DNA of 64,000 bases, from the NCBI RefSeq assembly GCF_051251085.1, contig NZ_JBPCZH010000005.1, positions 124,001-188,000 on the forward strand. Reading direction: 5' to 3'. Made by a program: the position numbers and the translations under genes. Below are positions 35,251-43,840 of this stretch, in pieces. The first letter of the stretch is position 1; the number at the start of each line of letters is the position of its first letter. The notes under the pieces are model-generated. The model was not told where the DNA came from. It searched no databases and saw only the letters and a program-made list of their open reading frames with translations. This stretch comes from Cernens ardua (GTDB lineage Bacteria; Pseudomonadota; Gammaproteobacteria; Pseudomonadales; Halomonadaceae).

Positions 35251-36699
35251 CTATACCGTATGCTTCTGCGGTATAGCTACCGTTGGGCAGGAGGGTTTTC
35301 CCCGAAGGGCGCCGATGATGAATGCAATGAAGGGGACGGCTGCCAGGGCGATACTGATCTCTATACTCCCACCCGTGACCATGGTGAACCGATCCAGTAC
35401 CAACCATAAACAGGTAAGCAACATGATCCCGGCCATGTTGGGGGCAATGCGGGTATGCCACTGTTTTCCTTTTACCAGGGCGGGGTTTTGTTTGAAAAAG
35501 CGCAGCACAGCCAGGGTTGTCAGCAACATGAGTAGAACGATGCCAAGTGTCGATATCCCTGCCATATAGCCAAACACCTGCACCAGCGGATTCAGTTTGA
35601 AAAGTACACAGGCACACATGATAACGACGGCCGTGATGGTTTGCACCAAAGAGGCAAATGAAGGTGAGTGATGATGGTGGTGAATGTGTGAAAGTTTAAC
35701 GGGAAGGGAGCCCTGCTTGCTCAGATTCAGTTTGTAACGGGTGAGTACATTGTGAAAGCTGAGTACGCAGGCAAACAGGCTGGTAAGCAGCAATACTTGC
35801 ATGCTGTCACGTACCACCGATCCCGCGTAGACTTGCGCGGTATCCATGATCAGGTTGGCATTGCCATCCAGCGTCTGCTGCGCCACGCTACCGACCTGAT
35901 TTACGCCGTTGCCTATTACCAGTGCCCAGGTTGAAAAGGTATAGAAGACGCCAATAATAATGACGGCCAAATAGGTAGCCTTGGGGATGGTGACTTCAGG
36001 GTGGCGCGCTTCATCACGGAAGACAGCCGTGGCTTCAAAGCCGATAAACCCTGTCATGGCAAAAAGAATGGCGACACCGAGTCCGCCGTTTAGCAGGGCT
36101 TCATGGGGCGTGAAGGAATCTGCATTGATACCGTGCGCGCCGCCATGCCAGAGTACGGCAAGGTCAGTCACCATTACCACAGCGATCTCGAGTACCAATG
36201 CAATGCCCAGGAAGCGCGAGCTAAGATCAATATGCCGATAGCCAAGGAAAGCCACAAGGGCAATTGAAGCAAACGTATATACCCACCACGGAATCAGCGG
36301 GCCCCCCAATACATGATGGACGAAATCATTGACTGCCCATCCCATGTAACCGTAAATCCCCGCCTGAATAGCGGTGTAAGTGACCAATGCGAGAAAGGCA
36401 GTGCCTAAGCCCATGCGCTGCCCCAGTCCTAACGTAACGTAGGAGAAGAAAGCCCCCGCTTCCTTGACGTGTGGGGTCATGGTGACGAAGCCGACGGCAA
36501 ACATCAGCATGACAATCGAGGCAATCACGAAGCCTACGGGAGCACCTGCACCATTCCCCGAAGCAAAGATGATAGGCGCATTCCCTCCCACTACCGTTAA
36601 AGGGGCCGCTGCTGCGATCACCATAAACACAATACTACCAGTGCCAAGACTGCCTTTGAGTCGGGTTTGCGTATGGTTATCTTTTGATAAATCAGCCAT
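35251..36699 (-). CDS. APC-superfamily amino acid permease
   Basis: The 482-residue protein has about twelve membrane segments and the APC signature GSIVFMVIAAAAPLTVVGG in the first helix pair and GFIGFEATAVFRDEARHP. The latter motif is the conserved sequence after TM6 of the AAT/YbaT-like families. The ATG at 36699 has GGAGG six bases upstream; a frame starting at 36828 is over-long. An unusual run of five His (SHIHHHHHSPS) occurs in a cytoplasmic loop. It follows the nitrilase gene, so the permease probably imports the amide or amino acid it handles. Confidence 0.85.
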   Translation of the reverse strand: MADLSKDNHTQTRLKGSLGTGSIVFMVIAAAAPLTVVGGNAPIIFASGNGAGAPVGFVIASIVMLMFAVGFVTMTPHVKEAGAFFSYVTLGLGQRMGLGTAFLALVTYTAIQAGIYGYMGWAVNDFVHHVLGGPLIPWWVYTFASIALVAFLGYRHIDLSSRFLGIALVLEIAVVMVTDLAVLWHGGAHGINADSFTPHEALLNGGLGVAILFAMTGFIGFEATAVFRDEARHPEVTIPKATYLAVIIIGVFYTFSTWALVIGNGVNQVGSVAQQTLDGNANLIMDTAQVYAGSVVRDSMQVLLLTSLFACVLSFHNVLTRYKLNLSKQGSLPVKLSHIHHHHHSPSFASLVQTITAVVIMCACVLFKLNPLVQVFGYMAGISTLGIVLLMLLTTLAVLRFFKQNPALVKGKQWHTRIAPNMAGIMLLTCLWLVLDRFTMVTGGSIEISIALAAVPFIAFIIGALRGKPSCPTVAIPQKHTV

Positions 36700-36861
36700 G
36701 GTGAGCCTCCACGAAATCCATGAGGAGAGCATTGGTAAAGCCAATGCCCTGTTATCCTCTTTGCGAGGTATTTCGTGAAAGATGCAATTTCCTTGCCGAG
36801 AAGGAAGAAATGGCTGGATATCGTTCAAATCATCAATGAAAAGCGCAGTTTTGTTTGAGTG

Positions 36862-37656
36862 CTAACCTGTACGAAACAACGACTGCCTTAGATCTGAAAG
36901 GTACGGATTTTGGTCCTGTGCAGCCTGTACTGTATCCGCGTCTATCTCTGCAAAAATAAGGGCTTCTCCTTTCTCGGGTGCCATGGCGGAGACACTGCTA
37001 CTGGGGGTGGCAACCACACTTTTTCCCACGTATTCAAGCTCACCATCACGCCCTTGTTGGTTGGCATAGGCGATATAGATCTGATTTTCCCATGCGCGAG
37101 TGGGGATCAGTAGGGAGTTGACGTGGCTAAAGGGCTGCATCTGTGCGGTAGGTACACAGATCAACTGTGCACCGGCCAATGCCGCTGCACGTACATTTTC
37201 GGGAAATTCGACGTCATAACAGATCATCATGGCGATTTTTACGCCTTTATATGCCACGACGGGTGAAAGCGTATCACCCGCAGTGAACATTTCGCGATCC
37301 AGCGCACCAAAAAGGTGTGTTTTGTGGTAACGCGCCAGTAGATGACCATTATCGTCAATTAAATGAGCGGCATTAAAACAGTGTGCCGAACCAGTTTTTG
37401 GCTCGCACCATTCAGGCCCGCCCACTACCAGCCCGATATGATATTCACGGGCGATGCTACGCGCTTGTTCCAGAGGTGATTGTCTGGCAAGGGATTGGGC
37501 TGAGTCGCCGATATTGTATCCCGTGATGAACATCTCCGGCGTAATAAGGAGTTCTGCACCCTGTTCTACAGCCTGCTTTGCAGCCGTGGCCAGGCGTTGG
37601 TAATTCTCTTCAACGTTGCAAGGGGTACTCAGGGCTTGCCAAACCGCTATTTTCAT
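36862..37656 (-). CDS. carbon-nitrogen hydrolase (nitrilase superfamily amidase)
   Basis: The 264-residue protein has the catalytic triad in order: Glu in LLITPEMFITG, Lys in ARYHKTHLFG and Cys in MMICYDVEFPENVR. These identify a nitrilase-superfamily amidase or carbamoylase; the CYDVEFPE form is common in the aliphatic/R-amidase branch. Likely substrate is an amide or N-carbamoyl compound imported by the downstream permease. Exact substrate is unknown. It is 162 bases upstream of the permease start, same strand. Confidence 0.87.
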   Translation of the reverse strand: MKIAVWQALSTPCNVEENYQRLATAAKQAVEQGAELLITPEMFITGYNIGDSAQSLARQSPLEQARSIAREYHIGLVVGGPEWCEPKTGSAHCFNAAHLIDDNGHLLARYHKTHLFGALDREMFTAGDTLSPVVAYKGVKIAMMICYDVEFPENVRAAALAGAQLICVPTAQMQPFSHVNSLLIPTRAWENQIYIAYANQQGRDGELEYVGKSVVATPSSSVSAMAPEKGEALIFAEIDADTVQAAQDQNPYLSDLRQSLFRTG

Positions 37657-37922
37657 ACAAAACCGCTCATTTATTGAGTGATACGAATAGATATGTGAGG
37701 CTGAGTGTCATCTGCAATGGATTCGTAATGAACCTGTATTTAAGAGACACAGTAAATTTCCCTTCATTCTGTACGAGTGACCCAAAGGGGTGCCCTGACC
37801 GACTGCAAATACATGGGAGTGGCAGGTCAGGGTACCCCATCGGTCATTACCAGCTTGTGCTAACGACAATAGGAGTGTAGTAGCCGGGGGCTGGGCCTCG
37901 AGCCCCCAATCAGTTGCGGCGA

Positions 37923-38129
37923 TCAGTCCAGTTTCAGGCCTACTTTCAGTGAAACCTGCCAGTGAGCTACCTTACCGTTTTCGATATGGCCTCGTGTACT
38001 GGTCACTTCGAACCATTGCAGGCTGTGTAGGCTTTGGCTGGCTTTGCTTATGGCCGTATTGATAGCATCCTCGATACTCACAGTAGAGGAACCTGTCAAT
38101 TCGATGGATTTGTAGACATTGTCACTCAT
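37923..38129 (-). CDS. dodecin, flavin-storage protein
   Basis: Dodecins form hollow dodecamers that bind riboflavin, FMN or FAD. The 68-residue protein MSDNVYKSIELTGSSTVSIEDAI with the W in SLQWFEVTSTRGHIENG and QVSLKVGLKLD matches the family closely, including the conserved Trp that stacks on flavin. It is a small monocistronic gene. Confidence 0.93.
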   Translation of the reverse strand: MSDNVYKSIELTGSSTVSIEDAINTAISKASQSLHSLQWFEVTSTRGHIENGKVAHWQVSLKVGLKLD

Positions 38130-38286
38130 GGCAAACTCCTTGATAAAACGTAGATATTCATATGTGAATGTTCATACGTGAACGGTGTTGCTGGTGTATA
38201 AAAAGGCTGTTGTTCTCTTACGCCTGTACCTGTCTTCCTGAAAAACAGGCGGTTAACCTCTGAAGCCTGACTGTTCAAGCATGCTT

Positions 38287-38772
38287 TTATTCTTCAAAGC
38301 TATATTCAGGCGAACATGCCACAGGAAAATTAACAGACCGAGCAATAAAACATACCTTGTGAATAGCATGGTGAAGCTCGGATGCTTTTTCAATGACTTT
38401 ACTCATATCGCTATCGCCTTTTCTTATTACAATTTGAGGCTTTAGCTCAGCGTTTATGAATCGACCCGCACCGCCTCTTTCAACTTCACCCTGTGCTTCA
38501 GGAGAATCCTGATAAGCGGTAACGACAATACCTGCCTCTGAAGCATAGTGTAAAAACCACAACATATGACATGCCGACAACGCGGATAACAGTAAATCCT
38601 CTGGATTCATTTTATGAGGATCGCCACCCAACAGAGGATCGTTGGAGCAATGGATAATGGGCTTCCCCTCAATGGCAATATCCCAATGCCTGTCGTATTC
38701 ATGATAATGAGTGGTACCTGCACCGCGATTGCCTGTCCAGCGAATGTGTGAAATATAGGCGTGTGATTTCAT
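38287..38772 (-). CDS. OsmC-like family protein, peroxiredoxin-type
   Basis: The 161-residue protein has the two conserved Cys of the OsmC/Ohr family, the first in LLLSALSACHMLWFLHYA and the second in HKVCFIARSVNFPV. Such proteins reduce organic hydroperoxides through a Cys-based mechanism. It resembles the 'OsmC family protein' group with N-terminal THYHEYDRHWDI more than Ohr. Base composition looks more AT-rich than the neighbours, so recent transfer is possible. It precedes pncA on the same strand. Confidence 0.85.
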   Translation of the reverse strand: MKSHAYISHIRWTGNRGAGTTHYHEYDRHWDIAIEGKPIIHCSNDPLLGGDPHKMNPEDLLLSALSACHMLWFLHYASEAGIVVTAYQDSPEAQGEVERGGAGRFINAELKPQIVIRKGDSDMSKVIEKASELHHAIHKVCFIARSVNFPVACSPEYSFEE

Positions 38773-38811
38773 TTGTTCGATTTTATCCGTTCTTTAACAG
38801 TGGGCAGATGG

Positions 38812-39456
38812 CTAATCTTCAATGATACTCACCCCCAGTTTTTCCAGTGCTTCACGGGTTTTGGTATTTGATTCCGATGTTACCGGGCGCGTATAGGACC
38901 ACAGGAAGTGAACGTTGAAGCCCGCTGCGACGGCATCTTCTGCACTCCACAAGACGCAGACATCCCGTGCTAACCCGCATAGGTAGAGATCAGTGATGTT
39001 CTGCTCTTTCAACCAACCCGCCAGCCCTGTGGTGGGGCGCGTTCCGTTCGGCCCCGGGTTGTGTCTGAAAGCGCTGTAGGAGTCCACTTGGGGATCGCTT
39101 CCCTTGCGTACAACAAGATCTACCTCTGCCCAGTCGATATCGGGATGTAACGCAGCTCCGGTCGAATTCTGCAGGCAGTGTGGTGGCCAAAGCACCTGTT
39201 TATTCCCATACAAAGGAATGGTATCGAAAGGTTGATGCCCCGGATGTTGGCTCACGAAAGAAACATGATTGCGTGGATGCCAGTCTTGCGTTGCCACCAC
39301 GTGGCGGAATGCATGGGAAGACAGCAATGTATTGATCAGGGGAACAAGCTCATCACCGTGTTCGCACGCAAGCGAGCCTCCCGGCATGAAGTCGGGCTGA
39401 ACGTCGATGACAAGAAGGGCACTGTTTTCAATGGACTGTGGAATGATAGAAGCCAT
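38812..39456 (-). CDS. pncA: nicotinamidase
   Basis: PncA hydrolyses nicotinamide to nicotinate in the NAD salvage cycle. The 214-residue protein has the catalytic Asp in LLVIDVQPDFMPGG, the metal-binding region TQDWHPRNHVSF, Lys in VVRKGSDP and the nucleophile Cys in LCGLARDVCVLWSA. A frame from 39600 would add 48 unusual residues, so the ATG at 39456 is preferred. pncB, the next enzyme, is nearby on the same strand. Confidence 0.95.
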   Translation of the reverse strand: MASIIPQSIENSALLVIDVQPDFMPGGSLACEHGDELVPLINTLLSSHAFRHVVATQDWHPRNHVSFVSQHPGHQPFDTIPLYGNKQVLWPPHCLQNSTGAALHPDIDWAEVDLVVRKGSDPQVDSYSAFRHNPGPNGTRPTTGLAGWLKEQNITDLYLCGLARDVCVLWSAEDAVAAGFNVHFLWSYTRPVTSESNTKTREALEKLGVSIIED

Positions 39457-39900
39457 GGGTAAACAACTCGCTGACATTAAAGTGGTAAATGGGGTGGCGA
39501 CGCTACGTTTATATGGGTGGTTTATCCTGGTGTAGTTTGCAGGTTCAGAAGAATTATCGACAAAAGCTGAGAATTCTTTAGCAAAAAAACCGATTTTCAC
39601 CTAAAAATATAAAAATATTGACAAGAAATTGCATTTTTGCTCTTGGAAAAAGTCTGTATACGTTTTACGCTTGCAATGCATTAAAAGAATTTGCGTTTTT
39701 CGGTGTTTACTGGTGCCAATGCACCCTCACAATACCTGATTTGAAGATGGGAAGAGGCCGGCCGGTAGCTTTTGTCTATTTGGCCTTCTCTGCTATGCGA
39801 GCAGATCGGGCGGTCATTTGCTATTTATAAATAGAAGCAGCATTGCACACCGCTACTATCTTCACCGCGGACATTAGTACAACTTTTTCCGGTGGCATAC

Positions 39901-40233
39901 ATGCGTACACGAAAAGTACCTTATATAAGTGATATTCATTGCCTGTTGGGTTCTACCCTGCGGGATTCAACGAGTCAGCGTACGGGCACTGTTGTTGGTA
40001 TTAATCAACATTCAGAGCGGGCCTTTATTGAAGTGCGTTGGGATGATGAGCAGCGTATCGAACGTGTTGATGTAACGCTTGAACAGCTTAACCAGCTTAT
40101 TCAGCATTGCCGTGCACGTGCGGATGAGCTAAAGGCTTCTTCTGCGGATGCTCAGGCGAAAAGCTCGCGTGTCTCTACTCATCAAGAGATGGAGCATCAG
40201 CCATCGCTTGAGGAAACACGCCGGCGCGCTTAA
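39901..40233 (+). CDS. conserved hypothetical small protein
   Basis: The 110-residue protein begins MRTRKVPYISDIHCLLGST, has a central short beta-rich segment (GTVVGINQHSERAFIEVRWDDEQRIERVD) and a helical Arg/Gln/Glu-rich C-terminus. It has no signal peptide or membrane segment. A GTG at 39892 is an alternative start. I cannot place it in a family. It lies between pncA and pncB but on the opposite strand. Confidence 0.5.
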   Translation: MRTRKVPYISDIHCLLGSTLRDSTSQRTGTVVGINQHSERAFIEVRWDDEQRIERVDVTLEQLNQLIQHCRARADELKASSADAQAKSSRVSTHQEMEHQPSLEETRRRA

Positions 40234-40802
40234 TAGCGGTGCTGGTTGGGTTACGCTTTATAGTCTTATTGAATTTTCTCTGTACTTGAAAGCACAGGGT
40301 ATCTCTGTGTCTGGCATATACGAATGCATAATGGTTTGCCTCTCCCGTTGCTTGCGATACGTCTGCCTGCGTTGTTCTATCCCTAGTGATTGATGAATCG
40401 ATTCTTCATTTTGAGCTTCCCCTCAATTGATGGCCTTCTACATATTCCTGCCTATAATTATTCAGCAAACGCCTTAATAGCCACATCATTGGTAATTTCC
40501 TTAATTACTGATACCTCTTCCTGATAATGACAGGAAAGCATTTATGTAGCAGGGGCGATGGATTTTCTGGTGAGGAAGGTTTATTACGCTGCGCTACTTG
40601 TTTAATAAAATACGCTATTTGGCTGGATCTCTGTACTGATACCGGAGCAGGAGCGCCTAATCAGCCGGCCATGTATTTTTGTAGCATTGGTCGTATCGTA
40701 TGCCGCTTGGAAGGGTACGTGTTTCAGCAATGAAGAAGTATAGATGCCGCGGGTGCAGCACGCACCCATGGTGGGGCCATGTACGTGCTGCGACGAAGGG
40801 GG
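40234..40802. other. 569-base intergenic region with an inverted repeat at 40755-40791
   Basis: It separates the small hypothetical gene from the pncB stop. GCAGCACG at 40755-40762 pairs with CGTGCTGC at 40784-40791, with an inner partial stem (CCCATGG / GGGGCCATG). No T-run follows, so it is not a clear terminator for pncB. I see no supportable gene here. Confidence 0.5.
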
Positions 40803-41972
40803 TTAGTCAGGTAAATTCAGCACTTGCCTGGCGAGTGCGATCATTTTCGGATCACCCGTATTTTTGGCACGAATATCGGATAACTTCACAACGGGAAGCC
40901 AGCGGTCTTCTGTATCGGGTTTGGTCTCCGTCATTTTCATGACGATGTTCATGGGTTTCAAGCCAACGTCATTGGTAAAGTTCGTACCAATCCCAAAAGA
41001 CATACCGATCCTGCCGCTACAGGCACTGACAATACGGTCCACTTTTTCCGGATCCAACGCATCCGAGAAGACGATAGTCTTGGTTTGCGGAGGAATACCC
41101 AAATGTACGTAATGGGCGATCGCCTGTTCCGCAAAGGCGATGGGGTCACCACTGTCATGACGCAGGCCATCAAAGAGCTTGGCAAGCATCTTGTCGAAAC
41201 TCTGGAAGAATGAATGTGTTGTGAAGGTATCGGTCAGAGCAATCCCCAGATCGCCACGATAAACATCGACCCAGTTATTGAGCGAGACACGATTGGCCAC
41301 CTTGAAGCCATAGTGAGCAGCATGGAACATGAACCACTCATGGGCATGTGTACCCAGCGGTTTCACACCATGCTTATAAGCGAGATAAACGTTACTGGTA
41401 CCAACAAACGTGGGCCCTCCATATTGTTTGAGGACTTCAACGATTTTATCGTGCAATTCGAAACTGTAACGGCGACGGGTACCGAATTCTGCGATGCGAA
41501 TACCCAGCTGGCGGTAGTGTTCGATCTTGTTGCGCGTGTTTTCGAGAACGACTTCATCCTCGTAGCGATTCTCATTGGCCAGTTTGAACCAAATCTCACT
41601 AATGAGGGAGAGCAGTGGAACTTCCCAAAGGATATTGCGGTACCACAAGCCATCGACTCTGACTTCCAGTTCATCCCCGTGCTGTTCGATAGAGACCTCG
41701 TTTGGATCGAAGCGGAAGCCTCGCAGGAAGTCAATATAAGTGGGGGGAAGATAAGGGCAGGTTCGTTCAAGAAAGGCCTGTTCATCCCTCGAGAGGGAGA
41801 GCGTTGCCATCTGGTCCACGGCTTCACGAAGCGCTACACCAAATCCTTCAGGGAAACGATGGTCTCCTCGGTTGATGAAGGCATAACGCGCGCGTGCTTG
41901 CGGGAATAGCTTGATAACCGCGTTCTGCATCGTGAATTTGTAGAAGTCGTTATCGAGAATCGACGTAAGCAT
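40803..41972 (-). CDS. pncB: nicotinate phosphoribosyltransferase
   Basis: PncB makes nicotinate mononucleotide from nicotinate and PRPP with ATP. The 389-residue protein starts MLTSILDNDFYKFTMQNAVIKLFP, the signature N-terminus of NAPRTase, and includes FGTRRRYSFELHD, GTSNVYLAYKHGVKPLGTHAHEWFM and DGLRHDSGDP. These are substrate- and PRPP-binding segments. Upstream extension to 42137 is not supported. With pncA it forms a nicotinamide-to-NAD salvage route. Confidence 0.96.
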   Translation of the reverse strand: MLTSILDNDFYKFTMQNAVIKLFPQARARYAFINRGDHRFPEGFGVALREAVDQMATLSLSRDEQAFLERTCPYLPPTYIDFLRGFRFDPNEVSIEQHGDELEVRVDGLWYRNILWEVPLLSLISEIWFKLANENRYEDEVVLENTRNKIEHYRQLGIRIAEFGTRRRYSFELHDKIVEVLKQYGGPTFVGTSNVYLAYKHGVKPLGTHAHEWFMFHAAHYGFKVANRVSLNNWVDVYRGDLGIALTDTFTTHSFFQSFDKMLAKLFDGLRHDSGDPIAFAEQAIAHYVHLGIPPQTKTIVFSDALDPEKVDRIVSACSGRIGMSFGIGTNFTNDVGLKPMNIVMKMTETKPDTEDRWLPVVKLSDIRAKNTGDPKMIALARQVLNLPD

Positions 41973-42486
41973 AAACCGTGAAAAACCTCTTCGAATTCCG
42001 TCAATAAAGGCTATTAATGGGGGCAGTATCAATAACGGCCGTTCATGGAGATGATCCACAAGGGCAATATTGACGCAACTGATGAATGGGTGATACCCCA
42101 ATGATATTGAGTAGGAAATAGTAGCACGCTCTTGCACACTTTATGCGTATCGAAGGGCAAAAAATATCAGTGCCACCCTCGACCTTCGTCTAATTATATC
42201 CCGCAAGTGATACAAAGAGCCTGATATGATCAGCCACAGCTGTAGCGCTTTGTTTCATCAGGTCGTAAGGTACTTATAAGCGAGGAGTCGTCAGTATTGT
42301 ATCGTATCGATTGTTAAAGAAGGCGCGTTGAGGAGCATAGTGGGCAATTTACTTCCCGAACGGAGATAAGTTCGTTTTCCATGATTCATGATGAATGTGT
42401 CTATAGGGCCTGTATGGGTTCTATTTTCTGCCTATCCACCCGCATGCTTTGGAGTCTCAAAGTATAAAGACATCAAGGATATCGTG
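41973..42486. other. 514-base divergent region between pncB and the FemAB-like gene
   Basis: Both flanking genes start at its edges. I see no clear promoter elements or NAD-regulator palindrome, and only short frames that lack ribosome-binding sites. Confidence 0.4.
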
Positions 42487-43719
42487 ATGATTTCCCCCTC
42501 AGTGAGTAAAACTACAGCTTTCAATGTGTCGTCCCTCGATCTGAAAAAGATTGATGCGGCTGAGTGGGATGCCCTATTGCCCGAACACAACCCCTTTGCC
42601 TCGCATGCCTTTTTGTTGGCACTGGAAGAGAGTGGTGCCGTGTCAGCCAGGACCGGCTGGTGGCCTGCTCATGCGGGTGTGTGGGAAGGGGAGCAGTTAG
42701 TGGCAGCATTGCCTTGTTACGTTAAGAGCCATTCATGGGGAGAATACGTATTCGACTGGCAATGGGCAGATGCCTGGGAGCAGGCGGGTGGTGATTACTA
42801 CCCGAAAATGGTAAGTGCCATTCCTTTTACCCCTTCCAGTGGACCACGCCTGTTACATGCTGCGGATATCGACATCACCGACGTGGTTGATGTGCTGATT
42901 CCCTGGCTTGAAGCGCGTTGTGGCTCCGGTTGGCACCTTCTTTTTCCACAGGCAAACGAGGAACAGGCATGGCTTGATGCTTGGCCACAGCTGCTGCAAC
43001 GGCGTTCTGTTCAATATCACTGGCATAATCGGGGCTATCGTGATTTTGACGATTTCCTCTCGCATTTCACTTCCAGGCGACGCAAAGAGGTGCGTCGTGA
43101 GCGCAGGAAAGTGGCTGAACAGGGGTTTACATTACGGTGCTTGAGTGGGAACGATATCGATATGGCAGCCCTCAGGCATTTCTATCGGTGCTATCAGATT
43201 ACATATCTTGAGCGAGGGCAAACCGGTTACTTGCCCTTTTCATTTTTTGAACGAGTGTGTGAATGGATGCCTCAGCATATTTCACTGGTACAGGCGCTGC
43301 ATCCACAAGGCCAACTGCTTGATGGAGAGCGTGGTGCGCTATCGGAAGGTGTCTCTGGTGAGGGGGCCTTGGGGGCAACGCCTGTTGCAGCTGCCTTGTT
43401 TTTTCATGATGACCATCAGCTTTATGGCCGCTATTGGGGGAGTGAGGTGGCGGCGGATAGCCTGCACTTTGAGGTGTGCTACTACCAGGGTATCGAACTG
43501 GCAATCGAACGTGGGTATCGCCTTTTTGACCCCGGTACTCAAGGGGAGCACAAGATCCCACGCGGGTTCGAGCCGCGATTCACCTATTCGGCGCACTGGA
43601 TTTCTGCCCCTCAGCTACGAATGGCGATCGATGACTTTCTTCAGGAAGAGCATCGTTATATTGAACGTCGTTTGATGGAAGCAGCGGCCCTCCTGCCTTT
43701 CAAACAAGAAGCGTTTTGA
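42487..43719 (+). CDS. FemAB-like / COG3146 predicted N-acyltransferase
   Basis: The 410-residue protein matches the FemAB_like (DUF482, COG3146) family: NPFASHAFLLALEESGAV near the N-terminus, YVKSHSWGEYVFDWQWADAWE, YYPKMVSAIPFTPSSGPRLL and a C-terminal LFDPGTQGEHKIPRGFEP. Such proteins are predicted GNAT-fold acyltransferases acting on amino groups; none is well defined. The ATG at 42487 has AAGGA upstream. An about 20-residue Gly/Glu-rich insertion (GERGALSEGVSGEGALG) lies in the central part. Confidence 0.85.
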   Translation: MISPSVSKTTAFNVSSLDLKKIDAAEWDALLPEHNPFASHAFLLALEESGAVSARTGWWPAHAGVWEGEQLVAALPCYVKSHSWGEYVFDWQWADAWEQAGGDYYPKMVSAIPFTPSSGPRLLHAADIDITDVVDVLIPWLEARCGSGWHLLFPQANEEQAWLDAWPQLLQRRSVQYHWHNRGYRDFDDFLSHFTSRRRKEVRRERRKVAEQGFTLRCLSGNDIDMAALRHFYRCYQITYLERGQTGYLPFSFFERVCEWMPQHISLVQALHPQGQLLDGERGALSEGVSGEGALGATPVAAALFFHDDHQLYGRYWGSEVAADSLHFEVCYYQGIELAIERGYRLFDPGTQGEHKIPRGFEPRFTYSAHWISAPQLRMAIDDFLQEEHRYIERRLMEAAALLPFKQEAF

Positions 43720-43726
43720 ATGTAAT

Positions 43727-43794
43727 TTAACCATAACTTAAAATTAACCTTGGTTAACTAATTTTTGTTTCCACCATAATTGAAGTGTGGTTAA
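43727..43794 (+). promoter_or_regulatory. cluster of TTAACC/GGTTAA half-sites upstream of sitABCD, candidate metalloregulator operator
   Basis: TTAACC occurs at 43727-43732 and 43744-43749, and GGTTAA at 43752-43757 and 43789-43794. The middle pair forms a perfect palindrome TTAACC-TT-GGTTAA. DtxR/MntR-type regulators recognise TTAACC-like repeats, fitting a Mn/Fe importer behind it. The regulator is not identified in the window. Confidence 0.5.
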
Positions 43795-43840
43795 TTTGTG
43801 TTTTCTGTTCCTCACTGTGAGTGATTGACGAGAAACACAC

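Noticed and set aside
35600..35700. run of five His in the APC permease as a metal-transport sign
   Set aside because: The rest of the protein has amino-acid permease signatures, and a short loop His run alone does not show metal transport.
40755..40791. inverted repeat as the pncB terminator
   Set aside because: No T-run follows on the minus strand and the distance and inner stem are atypical.
41214..41909. 231-residue plus-strand frame opposite pncB
   Set aside because: Antisense to conserved PncB substrate-binding segments.
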